From: Kitagawia praeruptora
Taxonomy: Eukaryota > Streptophyta > Magnoliopsida > Apiales > Apiaceae
NCBI GenBank assembly: GCA_037693485.1
Contig: CM075344.1
Location: 70,799,501 to 70,863,500, forward strand
Direction of reading: 5' to 3'
DNA: 64,000 bases
In this document: positions 8,530-18,447 of the stretch, in pieces
Layout of the letters: every line of letters starts with the position of its first letter
How positions within the stretch are numbered: the first letter of the stretch is position 1
The notes under the pieces: generated by a model
What the model was told of the DNA's origin: nothing
What the model saw: the letters and a program-made list of their open reading frames with translations, nothing else
Database searches by the model: none
Program-made: the position numbers and the translations under genes

Positions 8530-11500
8530 CTAAAAATTTAACATTCCTAACTCACTTACTAATCTACTGAATGTAGTCTCATCAAGTGGTTTAGTTAGAA
8601 TATCTGCAAGCTGTTTGTCAGTAGGAACAAAATGAAGTTCCACAGTACCATTCTCAATATGTTCTCTAATAAAATGATACCTGACATCAATGTGCTTAGT
8701 CCTTGAATGTTGAACTGGATTTTCTGCAATTTTAATAGCACTAGTATTATCACAAAACATAGGAATATTACTAAGTGTCATACCATAATCCATCAACTGA
8801 TTTCTTATCCAAAGGAGCTGTGCACAACAACTGCCTGCTGCTATGTACTCAGCTTCTGCAGTTGAGGTTGAAACAGATTGTTGCTTCTTGCTTGCCCAAG
8901 AAATCAATCTATTTCCCAAGAATTGACATGTACCTGTAGTGCTTTTCCTGTCTATTTTACACCCTGCATAATCAGAGTCTGAATAGCCAATTAGAAAGAA
9001 ATCAGATTCTCTAGGATACCACAAACCAAGATTTGGAGTTCCTTTGAGATATCTAAAAATTCTCTTCACATCAATTAAATGAGATTCCTTAGGATCACCT
9101 TGAAATCTAGCACATAAACAGGTAGAAAACATTATATCTGGCCTACTTGCAGTTAGATATAACAAAGAGCCTATCATGCCTCTATAACTAGTATTATCCA
9201 CACTCTTCCCCTTAGGATCAGAGTCTAGTTTAGTGGCTGTTGCCATGGGTGTTTTTGCAACTGCACAGTCTTGAAAGTCAAACCTTCTTAAAAGATCTTT
9301 GATATACTTTGACTGATTAATGAAAATACCAGTCTCAGTCTGTTTGACCTGCAAGCCTAAGAAATAATTTAATTCACCCATCATGCTCATCTGATACTTA
9401 GACTGCATAAGCTTGCTAAACTTAGCACATAACTTCTCATTAGTAGAACCAAAAATAATATCATCAACATAAACTTGAACTAAAAGCAATTCACCTTTTA
9501 TCTTTCTAAAGAATAGAGTTTTGTCAATTGTACCTCTTGTGAAGCCATTTTCAAGAAGAAATTTAGACAAAGTCTCATACCATGCTCTTGGTGCCTGCTT
9601 TAGTCCATAGAGTGCCTTGTCAAGTTTGTAGACATGATTTGGAAACTTTGGATCAACAAATCCAGGTGGCTGTTCTACATATACTTCTTCATCAAGTTTG
9701 CCATTTAGAAAAGCACTCTTAACATCCATCTGGTATACCTTGAATTTTGAATGAGCTGCAAATGCAAGAAACATTCTGATTGCTTCCAATCTTGCTACAG
9801 GTGCAAAGGTCTCATCATAATCAATGCCTTCTTCCTGAGAATATCCCTTGGCAACCAGTCTTGCTTTGTTTCTTACAATCATACCAGATTCATCTAGCTT
9901 GTTTCTGAAAACCCATCTTGCACCAACAATAGATCTACCTTTAGGTCTTGGTACCAGTTTCCAAACTTTGTTTCTCTCAAACTCATTTAACTCCTCCTGC
10001 ATTGCAATTACCCAATCAGGATCCTGTAAGGCTTCTTCAACCTTCTTAGGTTCATTCTTTGAGAGAAAGCAACTATACAAGCATTCATTTTGAATTGATC
10101 TTCTAGTTCGAACACCACTATTTGGATCACCAATTATCAAATCTTCAGTATGATCCTTTGTCCATTTTCTAACAGGTGGTAGATTAACTCTGCTAGTCTC
10201 TCCCCCTAAGTTAGTGGTATCTTTTGTAGAAGAATTCTCTCTACCTTCAAAAACTCTCCTTTGATCAATAGAATCAGTAGATTCCATATTGCTGCTAGTT
10301 ACTGATCTTTCCTCAGTAGACTCTGAAAGGTCAGTTCCTGATGGAGTAGACTCTGAGACGTCAATTCCTGATGGAATAGACTCTGAGAGACTAGTCTGCT
10401 CCTGATGATCACTATGTTCTCTCTGATTGATTTGCTCCCCCTCAACAGTAGCATTCCTTTGAGAAGCAATAGAAATTCCTTCTGGAGAACCTTCATCATC
10501 ACTTGAGAGTATCTCAGAAATCTTCAGATTTTCAAATTCCAATTTGTCATGGCTTTCATCAGTTTGCAAAATTCCAAATTTCTTATCATCAAATGCAACA
10601 TGAATTGATTCCATAACAATGTGAGTTCTGAGATTATAAACTTTGAAGGCCTTAGATGCTGAATATCCTAGAAAAATTGCTTCATCCGATTTGGCTTCAA
10701 ATTTTCCAAGTTGTTCTGGATGAACTTTTAGGACATAGCATTTACATCCAAAGATGTGAAAATATTTCACACTTGGTTTCTTTCCTTTGATCATCTCATA
10801 GGGAGTCTTTCCATGACTATTTACCAAGGTACAGTTCTGAGTGAAACATGCAGTGTTAATAGCTTCTGCCCAAAAGTAGGTTGGAAGTTTTGCATCTGCA
10901 AGCATGGTTCTTGCTGCCTCTATGAGAGTCCTGTTCTTTCTTTCCACTACACCATTTTGTTGAGGTGTACCAGGTGCAGAAAACTGTTGAGTAATTCCAT
11001 TGTCTGCACAAAACCCCTCCATTGTAGAATTCTTGAATTCTGTACCATTGTCACTCCTAAGTACTTTGACTTTGTACTCAGAGTTATTATGAATATTCTT
11101 GATGAGTTCAATGATTTGCTGAGGAGCTTCATCCTTCTTATGTAGAAAGAACACCCATGTAAACCTTGTGAAATCATCCACCATAACTAGAGCATATCTT
11201 TTCTTGCTGATAGACATAATGTTTACTGGACCAAACAGATCAAGATGTAGCATGTGAAATGGTTCAGTAATTGAATTTTCAGTCTTGCTCTTGAAAGTGG
11301 TTCTTCTTTGCTTTCCAAACTGACATGCATCACAAAGTCCATCTTGCACAAAATTCGCCTGAGGTAGGCCTCTCACCAAATTGTATTTAACAAGTTGATT
11401 AAGCTTCTTGAAATTAAGATGTGAGAGCTTCTTGTGCCAATTCCAGCTTTCATCATTTGTTGCTTTGCTGTAGAGACATCTAACAATTCCTTTAGATGTA

Positions 11501-11862
11501 TCACTTAAGCTGGCTTCATATATGTTACCATGCCTTTGACCAGTTAGAACAATGTCTCCATTCTGCATATTCAAGACTTTGCATCCTTCTCTGTCAAAGA
11601 TTGATTTGTAACCTTTATCACCCAGTTGACTTATGCTTAAAAGAGTATGTTTCAAGCCTTCAACCAGTGCTACATTTTCTATGATGAAATTCCCCAAAAT
11701 AATTGAGCCATATCCCAGAGTTTCTCCTTTGTTGCCATCTCCAAAAGATATTACTGGGCCAGCTTTCCTCTCAAACTTTGTAAGCAGGGACTTCTTTCCA
11801 GTCATGTGTCCAGAGCATCCACTGTCCAAGATAATTGAATGCTTCTTTCCTGTGCCCTGCAA
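8530..11862 (-). CDS. Copia-I pol: protease, integrase, reverse transcriptase, RNase H
   Basis: A 1110-codon pol in copia order. The aspartic protease active site DSGCSGHMTG starts at residue 13. The integrase zinc domain (HKKLSHLNF to CDACQFGKQ) ends near residue 180. The integrase core has Asp in LDLFGP (about 207), Asp in RSDNGTEF (about 268) and Glu in GVVERKN (about 305). RT has YVDDIIFGS near residue 796. RNase H has DSDYAG (about 960), TAEAEYIA (about 1001) and the RTKHIDVRYHF end. All catalytic residues are present. The first codon (TTG at 11862-11860) is not a real initiator; pol is probably made as a fusion with gag, whose stop lies 12 nt upstream in another frame. Confidence 0.95.
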   Translation of the reverse strand: MQGTGKKHSIILDSGCSGHMTGKKSLLTKFERKAGPVISFGDGNKGETLGYGSIILGNFIIENVALVEGLKHTLLSISQLGDKGYKSIFDREGCKVLNMQNGDIVLTGQRHGNIYEASLSDTSKGIVRCLYSKATNDESWNWHKKLSHLNFKKLNQLVKYNLVRGLPQANFVQDGLCDACQFGKQRRTTFKSKTENSITEPFHMLHLDLFGPVNIMSISKKRYALVMVDDFTRFTWVFFLHKKDEAPQQIIELIKNIHNNSEYKVKVLRSDNGTEFKNSTMEGFCADNGITQQFSAPGTPQQNGVVERKNRTLIEAARTMLADAKLPTYFWAEAINTACFTQNCTLVNSHGKTPYEMIKGKKPSVKYFHIFGCKCYVLKVHPEQLGKFEAKSDEAIFLGYSASKAFKVYNLRTHIVMESIHVAFDDKKFGILQTDESHDKLEFENLKISEILSSDDEGSPEGISIASQRNATVEGEQINQREHSDHQEQTSLSESIPSGIDVSESTPSGTDLSESTEERSVTSSNMESTDSIDQRRVFEGRENSSTKDTTNLGGETSRVNLPPVRKWTKDHTEDLIIGDPNSGVRTRRSIQNECLYSCFLSKNEPKKVEEALQDPDWVIAMQEELNEFERNKVWKLVPRPKGRSIVGARWVFRNKLDESGMIVRNKARLVAKGYSQEEGIDYDETFAPVARLEAIRMFLAFAAHSKFKVYQMDVKSAFLNGKLDEEVYVEQPPGFVDPKFPNHVYKLDKALYGLKQAPRAWYETLSKFLLENGFTRGTIDKTLFFRKIKGELLLVQVYVDDIIFGSTNEKLCAKFSKLMQSKYQMSMMGELNYFLGLQVKQTETGIFINQSKYIKDLLRRFDFQDCAVAKTPMATATKLDSDPKGKSVDNTSYRGMIGSLLYLTASRPDIMFSTCLCARFQGDPKESHLIDVKRIFRYLKGTPNLGLWYPRESDFFLIGYSDSDYAGCKIDRKSTTGTCQFLGNRLISWASKKQQSVSTSTAEAEYIAAGSCCAQLLWIRNQLMDYGMTLSNIPMFCDNTSAIKIAENPVQHSRTKHIDVRYHFIREHIENGTVELHFVPTDKQLADILTKPLDETTFSRLVSELGMLNF

Positions 11863-11873
11863 ACAAAAAGTAA

Positions 11874-14165
11874 CTAGTTAGAATTTTTTAGGACCCAACT
11901 TTGATTGGATCCTTTCTTACTAGATTTAGAGACAACAGATTTTGAAGATTTTGCCTTTATTTTACCTGTTGCAGAGTCAACTTTAGACTCTGATCTCACA
12001 AACTGTTTGTGACTAGGAGTTTCAGATTTCAAAGAATAATAGTCATAATACAGTTCATGATATTCTCTACACATGTAAATGGAATGAAGTAAACTACCAC
12101 AATGATAACAAGCTTTTTGTGGTTGGTATTGAATTTTCTGAGTCTTGGGGAATCTGGACTCAGTTTTCCAAGAAGGTTTTTGATTGCAGTCTAGGGCCAA
12201 ATGATTATGATTTCCACACTTATAGCATTTTTTCCTAGGTGCATCAGGTACATTCTTGTAATTATTCTCTTTGTTAATACCTTCTTTTCCATTCCTATTT
12301 CTCTTGATCTTGCTAGACTCTGAAAGACCATCTAATCTCTGTTTCAACTGAGACTTAGACAGAAACCCTATGTTTACATTCTTAGGTTTCTCTAACACTT
12401 TCTCATCTGAATAACTATTGTTAATTCTCTTGTGTACAACAGGGGTACCTTTTGAATCAACAAATTTAACATGATTAGGTTCAGAAACAATTTTCTTACC
12501 TTCAGATTTAGATGTGTTAGCTTCTACCTTACTATCATCATTGACAATAGCTACTTTTTCTTCTTGTCTAGCCTTATCAAAACCTAAACCATTAACCTTA
12601 CCACGAATTCCACTCTCAAAGATTTCTATTGTCTTCTTACTGGAATTGTTAATGGTCTTAATCACATCTCTCTCTTCTTCTAGTTCTTTTCTGACATAGT
12701 CATAAGCCTCAAGAATTACACTATAATCATGCTTAGCTTTATCAGAACTCAACTTGTATTCTTCCATTTGAATTAATTCAGATTCAAGAAAATTATTTCT
12801 ATCAACTAATTTATCATTCTTAACCTTAAGTTCATCTCTTTCACAAGTAAGAATTCTAAAATTAGTCATAAGATTCTTAAACTCAGCATGGATAGATCTA
12901 ATTTCATCAGAATTTAAGCTATCAAATGAATCAAGAGAGTGAAGTGATACCTTATCAGAGGATGGAGAAATTTTCTTTGGAGATCCAGGTTTGTCTGAAC
13001 TATTGGCCATCAATGCAATGTTTTCATAATCCAATTCATCTTCAGAGTCACTGGAATCAGCCCAATCCTTCTGTGTGACCATAAGTGCATTACCCTTTCC
13101 TGAATTCCTAGGCTTCTTACACTCACTAGCAAAGTGTCCAAGCTCGCTGCAGTTAAAGCACTTGATCTTGGCCTTATCAAGCTTGACAATTGTACTTTTG
13201 CTCTTGTCACTCTTCTTCTCCTCCTTCTTTTGAAAAGGTCCTTTGCTAAATCTTCTCCTGTTGAATCTGCCTTTCTTGAAGGCTTTAGCAAACATAGCAA
13301 AGAGTTCTTGCATCTCAGATTCAGAATCATTGTTGTCAGAGTCCATATCAGTAGTCTCTGACTCAGAACTTTCTTTGCTTTTCTTCTTCCTCGAATTCTT
13401 TACAGCAATCTCTTCATGCTGTTCTTCAGGAAGCTTCTTAACTTCAGATTGAGCAGTAAGTGCAATAGTCTTCATCTTTCCTTCACTCCTGCTCTTTTTC
13501 TGCTGCTTGTCAAGTTCATAAGCTCTCAATTTTCCATAGACTGCCTCTAATGAAATCTCATCCAGATCATTAGCTTCCTCAATCGCAGATATCTTCTCAT
13601 TGTAGAAATCAGGCAAAGCTTTCATGAACTTTGTATTCATATCCTCCAAGTCATAATATTTACCATGCATGGCCATCTCATTGATGAGTTTTGTAAACCT
13701 ATCAAAGGTATCAGTAAGTGACTCACCAGACTTGGATTCAAAGTACTCATACTGTTGTATAAGTAATGTCCTCATATTCTTCCTGACAGGCTTAGTTCCT
13801 TCACAGTGAACCTTAAGATTGTCCCATATATCCTTAGCAGTTTTACAAGAGAGAACATAATTAGTGAGAACAGAATCAAGACTATTGAATAATACGTTTC
13901 TCACTTTAGCATCTTTAAGAACACTCTCCTTGTCCTTATCTGACCATTCAGATTTTGGCTTCTCTGCTGTATGTTCTGGAACAACCTTACCATCAACAGT
14001 TGCTTGTCCAACGACCTTTGTTGGAACAAAAGGTCCATCTCTGATTCTGTCAAGATAATCAGGATCTGTTGCTTCCAGATGATGCAACATCTTTACTTCC
14101 CATAGAGTATATTCGTTTCTCTTGAGCATAGGAATCTTAGTATTCCCATCCTTGTAACCAGACAT
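11874..14165 (-). CDS. Copia-I gag
   Basis: A 763-codon nucleocapsid/capsid precursor that starts with ATG 37 nt after the PBS. The N-terminal half is a copia-type gag region (DIWDNLKVHCEG near residue 115, ESLTDTFDRF near 145). A CCHC zinc knuckle CFNCSELGHFASEC lies near residue 336, and two variant knuckles CYKCGNHNHLALDC (about 646) and CYHCGSLLHSIYMC (about 684) lie near the C-terminus. The stretch between is predicted coiled coil (EELEEERD). The large size and extra knuckles fit Sireviruses. It ends ...WVLKNSN with TAG, the same end peptide as in Copia-Ib and Copia-II. Confidence 0.94.
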   Translation of the reverse strand: MSGYKDGNTKIPMLKRNEYTLWEVKMLHHLEATDPDYLDRIRDGPFVPTKVVGQATVDGKVVPEHTAEKPKSEWSDKDKESVLKDAKVRNVLFNSLDSVLTNYVLSCKTAKDIWDNLKVHCEGTKPVRKNMRTLLIQQYEYFESKSGESLTDTFDRFTKLINEMAMHGKYYDLEDMNTKFMKALPDFYNEKISAIEEANDLDEISLEAVYGKLRAYELDKQQKKSRSEGKMKTIALTAQSEVKKLPEEQHEEIAVKNSRKKKSKESSESETTDMDSDNNDSESEMQELFAMFAKAFKKGRFNRRRFSKGPFQKKEEKKSDKSKSTIVKLDKAKIKCFNCSELGHFASECKKPRNSGKGNALMVTQKDWADSSDSEDELDYENIALMANSSDKPGSPKKISPSSDKVSLHSLDSFDSLNSDEIRSIHAEFKNLMTNFRILTCERDELKVKNDKLVDRNNFLESELIQMEEYKLSSDKAKHDYSVILEAYDYVRKELEEERDVIKTINNSSKKTIEIFESGIRGKVNGLGFDKARQEEKVAIVNDDSKVEANTSKSEGKKIVSEPNHVKFVDSKGTPVVHKRINNSYSDEKVLEKPKNVNIGFLSKSQLKQRLDGLSESSKIKRNRNGKEGINKENNYKNVPDAPRKKCYKCGNHNHLALDCNQKPSWKTESRFPKTQKIQYQPQKACYHCGSLLHSIYMCREYHELYYDYYSLKSETPSHKQFVRSESKVDSATGKIKAKSSKSVVSKSSKKGSNQSWVLKNSN

Positions 14166-14201
14166 GATTGCAGATCTTTATGATTATTCGAAATCAACCT
14201 T

Positions 14202-14212
14202 CTCTGATACCA
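14202..14212 (-). other. Copia-I primer binding site (initiator-Met tRNA)
   Basis: The minus strand reads TGGTATCAGAG three nucleotides after the LTR end, complementary to the 3' end of plant initiator methionine tRNA, the usual primer for copia elements. Confidence 0.93.
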
Positions 14213-14214
14213 AT

Positions 14215-14958
14215 TGTTAACTCGAATAACTTGTAGAAGGGGGGGGTTGAATACAAGTTATATAATCCTGTCTGATTTTTGCTTGATTATAAAAACAAGA
14301 ATAAACGAATGAATCAAACTCTTGTTTGTATTAATAAGATCAAATACAAACTCTACCAAAGGTGTACAATACCTTTAGCAGCTGCTGACAATACAAATAT
14401 CTCTCTGTTTGTTTCGAACTTCTCGAATACAAACCTTATACAGAGCTACGCACACGAACTCACAATTTCGTCTCACGCCTCACACTCTTTACAATGATAT
14501 TGAGAGAATATTTATAATGCTACCTATCAACTAATAACAGAAAGATATAATCTATACATGACAATGTTCTGCCTTCTAGTCGATAGTTTCCTTCAATAGA
14601 AAACTCTTTCCTTCATAATATCTTCTTGCTTGTTCTTCAACCAACGATCCTGTTTTATAGCACTTGCCAGTTTCTGTAGCATCCATAATGACATCATCAG
14701 TAACACGACTGATATCAGGATCTGCACACTGCATCAGTATCTGATCAACCATCAGTATTGGACACGTCATCAGGATTTGCTCTCTGTTCCTGACATGTAG
14801 TCTCCGATACACTGTTCATTCCTGATTAAACTATACAGATAACTGTTTTACACATAAAACCTATATACAGTGCTAAATCCTTTATAAGATCAGGATTACA
14901 AGAAGTATAATGTGTAAATTCTATTCTTAACATCACAACTTATGAATTATTCCTAACA
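14215..14958 (-). repeat. Copia-I 5' LTR
   Basis: This 744-bp LTR is the partner of 2794-3538. The minus-strand TATA box TTATAAATA is at about 14509-14517. Transcription would run leftward into gag. It is followed by the TSD GGTTA at 14959-14963. Confidence 0.96.
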
Positions 14959-15322
14959 GGTTATATTTATGCATAAAAAGTGAAAGTATGAATGCATCCT
15001 GTTGGAAGTTAGCCCACATAAGCTTGGGTGCAAAAGTATGGACACTAATTGATTCTTAAGGTGCATGATGATAGAATATTCTACGGAATATTAGGAAAAA
15101 GTTGTGCAGTATTAATCCTAGATGCAAGTTGGAAGTTTAGCATGCATGATTGTATAAATAAACAGAGAGATATAGCAAAAAATAGAAAATTATCATAGGA
15201 AACCAGAGTTATAAGGCACGAAGGCCATAAACCAAATTTAAAGTTTACATATTGCGAGGCACTTCGAGGGGCCCGCAACCTCATTTAAAGTTATCAAAAG
15301 TTTAAACAGCAAATAGACAAGT
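14959..15322 (+). other. G1 spacer resumed; 3' flank of the antisense gene
   Basis: Homologous to G2 29450-29839. The segment GCGAGGCACT, CGAGGGGCCCGCAACC (about 15254-15281) is almost unchanged in G2 and probably lies in the 3' untranslated part of the antisense transcript. No ORF of note. Confidence 0.65.
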
Positions 15323-17378
15323 TTAAGAAGGAGGTATTTTGTCGGATTCTTCGACGACTGGAGGAGTTGGCAAGTTGGTTGGAGTGACTTCAGGGGCAGG
15401 GACCTCTGTAGTGTCAAGGATAGTACCTGGAGACCTCTCAACCGTAGCCACGGGAAGTACAGGGTCCTGCGGAATCGCAGCTTCATCTTCAAAGTCACGG
15501 ATCATTCCTACCACGTCTTCACCAAGGAGAGACCAGTTTAACTCAGGCATCTTCTCCCATATGGATCTCATGTAGTTTCGAATACCCTCGTTGTAACCTT
15601 CATCATATCTGGCTTTCTCCTGTATGAGCATAGAGGATTTGACAGCATCAGCAGCAGCATTCAAGGCATCCACCTGAGTCTCCAACTCGTTAATCTTCTC
15701 CAGCGTTGATAGCTTTTCATCACCCAGATTCTTGACTTGAGCCTGAAGCTTCTCATTATCATTCTTTAAAGAGGTCTCAACAGCTTTGGCCCTCCTCACA
15801 GCAGCAGTAGCTAGGTTCACCCTCTCTTCCTTAGCAGCCAGTTCCTCCTTTAGCTTTGAAACTTCTCCTTGCAATCGGAGGTCATATTGTGTCTTCTCAG
15901 CAAAATCGTCGCAGTACCTGAGGGCGAAGAATGCATTCTATGCAGCAGAGAATCTCATGGCGTGCATAGCTTCAGTAGAATCCATCTTAGCCCAGCTGGC
16001 AACTGCTTCTGGAAGCAAATGTATATCAATCAACTCTTTAAATTGATTCTGTGCTACAGCTGATTCGACCTTCACAGCCTTACCTTTCTTCATGGATCGA
16101 GTCTGAGAGCTCCCAGAAAGATCAAGTGTGGTTTGAGCAAGCCTGCGTTTGGAGGAGTTTGATGGTTGGTTCTGAGTGGATGCTGGAGTAGGAACTTGAC
16201 TTATAGGAGTTGCAATGTGCGGAACCTCCTTGTCCTCAGTTTTGAAGATCTCATCTACGTTTTTGGTTCGTTTAACAAAAGAAGGAACCTTAGGAGCCAT
16301 GTCTGCATAAGCCAACAAATTAAGATTAGAGGTGTATATATGGAGCAAACAAGTATAATTGCACAGATACAGTTAATAAGAGAAGCATAACTGCGAATAA
16401 ACTCATACCAGAAGTTGAAGGAATAAAACCTAAGGCAATCAGATTATCAGGAGTCATCAAAATCAAACAATCTCTAGTGGAGGCTGATAGTTTCAAAATC
16501 TCAGTTGCTCTTTCCAAGCAAACTCCAGTAAGGACGGTTTGCTTAGGGATATTGGGTCGACAATTAAACTCATACCTGACATAGGGGCAGTTATAACAAT
16601 ACAGAAACTGTTCCGGCCATTGTTCAAAGTTTTGTTTAACATTTTTTATGCACTGACCCTAGTGGCAAGGCCAGGCTGAAAGGTAAAAACAGCCAGAACT
16701 CCTCCCAGTGTCTTTCAGTCTGAAGAAATAGCCTAATTCAGGGGCTGTCAAAGGAACTGTAAATTTGCTGGAGTATAGTATAAAGGTGATGATGGCTAAC
16801 CGATAAGAATTAGGGGTGAGTTGCATTGGTGCTAGTTCATAAAAGTCAAGAACCTCTCGTAAGAAAGGATGGAGTGGCATGGAAACGCCTACCCTCAAGA
16901 AAGCAGCAGAAATAACAGCATGAGGGATACCTTGTTTTGGGACTTTCGAATCAAACCTGTGAGCTCTTCCACCAGGTTCTGGGATTGTTATATTACAGAC
17001 AGGGCGGTGACATTCCTCGAATAGTCTTTCTAATTTAACTGAGGTCATAATGGAATCAGATTTTTCACAGAAAGGGACAATCTCTTGTTTGAATGGTTCT
17101 CTTTCTACAAATATCTCACTTTGAAAGTCGGGTTCTAGGAAGGACTCAAGTTCAAGCTCGGGTTTTGATACCTCTTCATTATCAGACCAATCATCTCCTA
17201 AATTGATTAAGTTTAAAGGTTTCGAGGGGTCGATAACACTTGAGGGCTTCATGAGAATGTCTTGAGGTTCACTGGTATCAGGAATTAAGACCCTAGACCT
17301 AGTTCTATTACCTACAGATGTGGCGAAAATAGGTTTTACTGAGGAGAGGTGGTCAGAATGTGATGAATGAGAAGACAT
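15323..17378 (-). pseudogene. G1 antisense gene: putative plant transposon protein with coiled coil, broken
   Basis: A spliced gene on the strand opposite to G1 pol. The second exon starts exactly at ATG 17378, after a 3' splice site (CTTGCAG, 17379-17385). It encodes MPLHPFLREVLDFYEL...LTPNSYRLAI...GYFFRLKD, the type of sequence annotated in plants as a gypsy-type putative transposon protein. A 106-bp intron (16408 to 16303, GTATGAG...TATGCAG) joins it in frame to the last exon (16302-15323), which holds a basic patch (RSMKKGK) and a long coiled coil (KLKEELAAKEERVNLA). G2 carries the same gene. Breaks: TAG at 16659-16661 (CAG in G2) and TAG at 15938-15940. Role unknown. Confidence 0.8.
16303..16408 (-). 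other. Coding intron of the G1 antisense gene
   Basis: 106 bp with GTATGAGT at the donor and TTATGCAG at the acceptor. Removal keeps the frame between ...FIPSTS and DMAPKVPS. The equivalent in G2 (30818-30923) has the same length and the same splice sites, which supports real splicing. Confidence 0.8.
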
Positions 17379-17971
17379 CTGCAAGAAACAGACGAAGAAA
17401 AGGTCAGACTTTAGAAGACTTAAGGGTAAATCTGTGGTATAGTGGCAATTGAATCATTGAGGCTATGCTATACAAGTTCTTTTAAGAGTTAAGCGGAGGT
17501 TGTACACTAACAAGGGTAATCATGAACCATGACACGAATACAAAACGAATTGAGATAGAAGATAAACAGATAGTCAAAAGCTTTCAGTAAAATTATAGTG
17601 AAGAAACCACAAATCGATGATGGAACTACCAGTAAAGAAGATATTGTGAATGGTCATGTGTGTGAGATATGAAGACTATATACAAACATTTACCAGGAAA
17701 AAAAAAAGAGACAACATGCAAGATTAAAGTAAGCAGATAGTTAAAAATCCAATCGAGATTATGAAAAGACAGAAAGAAAGGATTCAGAATCATACCTTGG
17801 ATTGAAGAAAACGGCGATGGAGGGTTTGGATTCAGCAGATGACCGTCGAACTCCTGTTCTTTTCTCTCTCCTAGGGTTTTTGAAAATGTTTGGTAAAGGT
17901 AAAAATGAAGATGAAATCGTCCATATGGTTATATACTCGAGGTAAATAAAAGACAGCTCTATACACGTGGC
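17379..17971 (-). promoter_or_regulatory. Promoter, leader exon and leader intron of the G1 antisense gene
   Basis: On the minus strand, in order: GCCACGTG (G-box/ABRE type, 17971-17964), a TATA box TATATAA (17935-17929), a leader with AAAACCCTAGG (telo-box like) and a TCTTCAATCCAAG exon end at 17796, then an intron from GTATGATT (17795) to CTTGCAG (17379), 417 bp. The same parts in the same order occur in G2 (55657-55483 and 31897). This is the layout of an ordinary plant pol II gene, independent of the LTR promoter. Confidence 0.72.
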
Positions 17972-18447
17972 AGCGATCTATTGGAACGGTAATTAAAGGG
18001 ATACACGCGCAAGAGGCGTGTAAACCTTGGGAAGAGATTACATTAACTACTGGAGAGGTAAGTGATAAGGTTTCTTTCAAATTTTGAATTATCGCTTCCA
18101 GCTATTTTTTAATTGAAGATTATCCCATGTGAATTTTTAAAGATACACCGAAATTAGATAACCAGAGTCAAATTAGCTTCCCCAAGAAGCTAAATCCAAA
18201 TACTGAATTGATTTCGAGAAGCTATAATGCTAAAACAGATTCCTTGAAAAGAAGGAAGCTTATTAAAGATTATATTCGCCTAGAATATTTTATATCCTAT
18301 TTCCTACACCGAGTTAGCTCATGTAGGCTTGGATGTACAATATTGGAGCAAGTAAATATGAAAAGAAAGTTTCAGCATTGAATTCATGATCAGAAAGCAA
18401 GATAGGTTCCTTTCACATTGCATTGTTTCAAGGAACCGGGGGGTACT
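17972..18447 (+). other. G1 spacer and polypurine tract before the 3' LTR
   Basis: Non-coding sequence, homologous to G2 55658-56163. It ends in AAGGAACCGGGGGGTA (18430-18445), the polypurine tract that primes plus-strand synthesis. Confidence 0.8.

Larger units (their letters stand above)
2794..14958 (-). mobile_element. Copia-I: complete Sirevirus-type Ty1/copia retrotransposon
   Basis: A 12.2-kb minus-strand element bounded by two 745/744-bp LTRs (TGTTAAC...CCTAACA on the plus strand) and a GGTTA TSD (2789-2793, 14959-14963). In transcriptional order it has an initiator-Met tRNA PBS, gag (763 codons), pol (1110 codons), a small divergent ORF on the other strand, an env-like ORF (1109 codons) and a PPT. 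Copia order (integrase before RT), a large gag with three CCHC-like motifs, an extra 3' ORF with a coiled coil and multiple PPT-like sequences all fit the Sirevirus lineage. All three main ORFs are open and the LTRs look identical except for one G in a homopolymer. It is thus very young and possibly still autonomous. Confidence 0.95.

Noticed and set aside
10756..11145. Plus-strand ORF of 129 codons across integrase, also seen at 19641-19973
   Set aside because: It is a reading-frame shadow of the conserved integrase on the opposite strand, and its recurrence follows from pol homology.
11930..11975. CAG|GTAAAA as the donor for a gag-pol intron in Copia-I
   Set aside because: Joining it to the TTTGCAG acceptor gives the wrong frame, and Copia-Ib has lost the GT.
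14202..14212. tRNA-Met gene signal at TGGTATCAGAG sites
   Set aside because: Only the 3'-terminal complement is present, next to an LTR; this is a primer binding site, not a tRNA gene.
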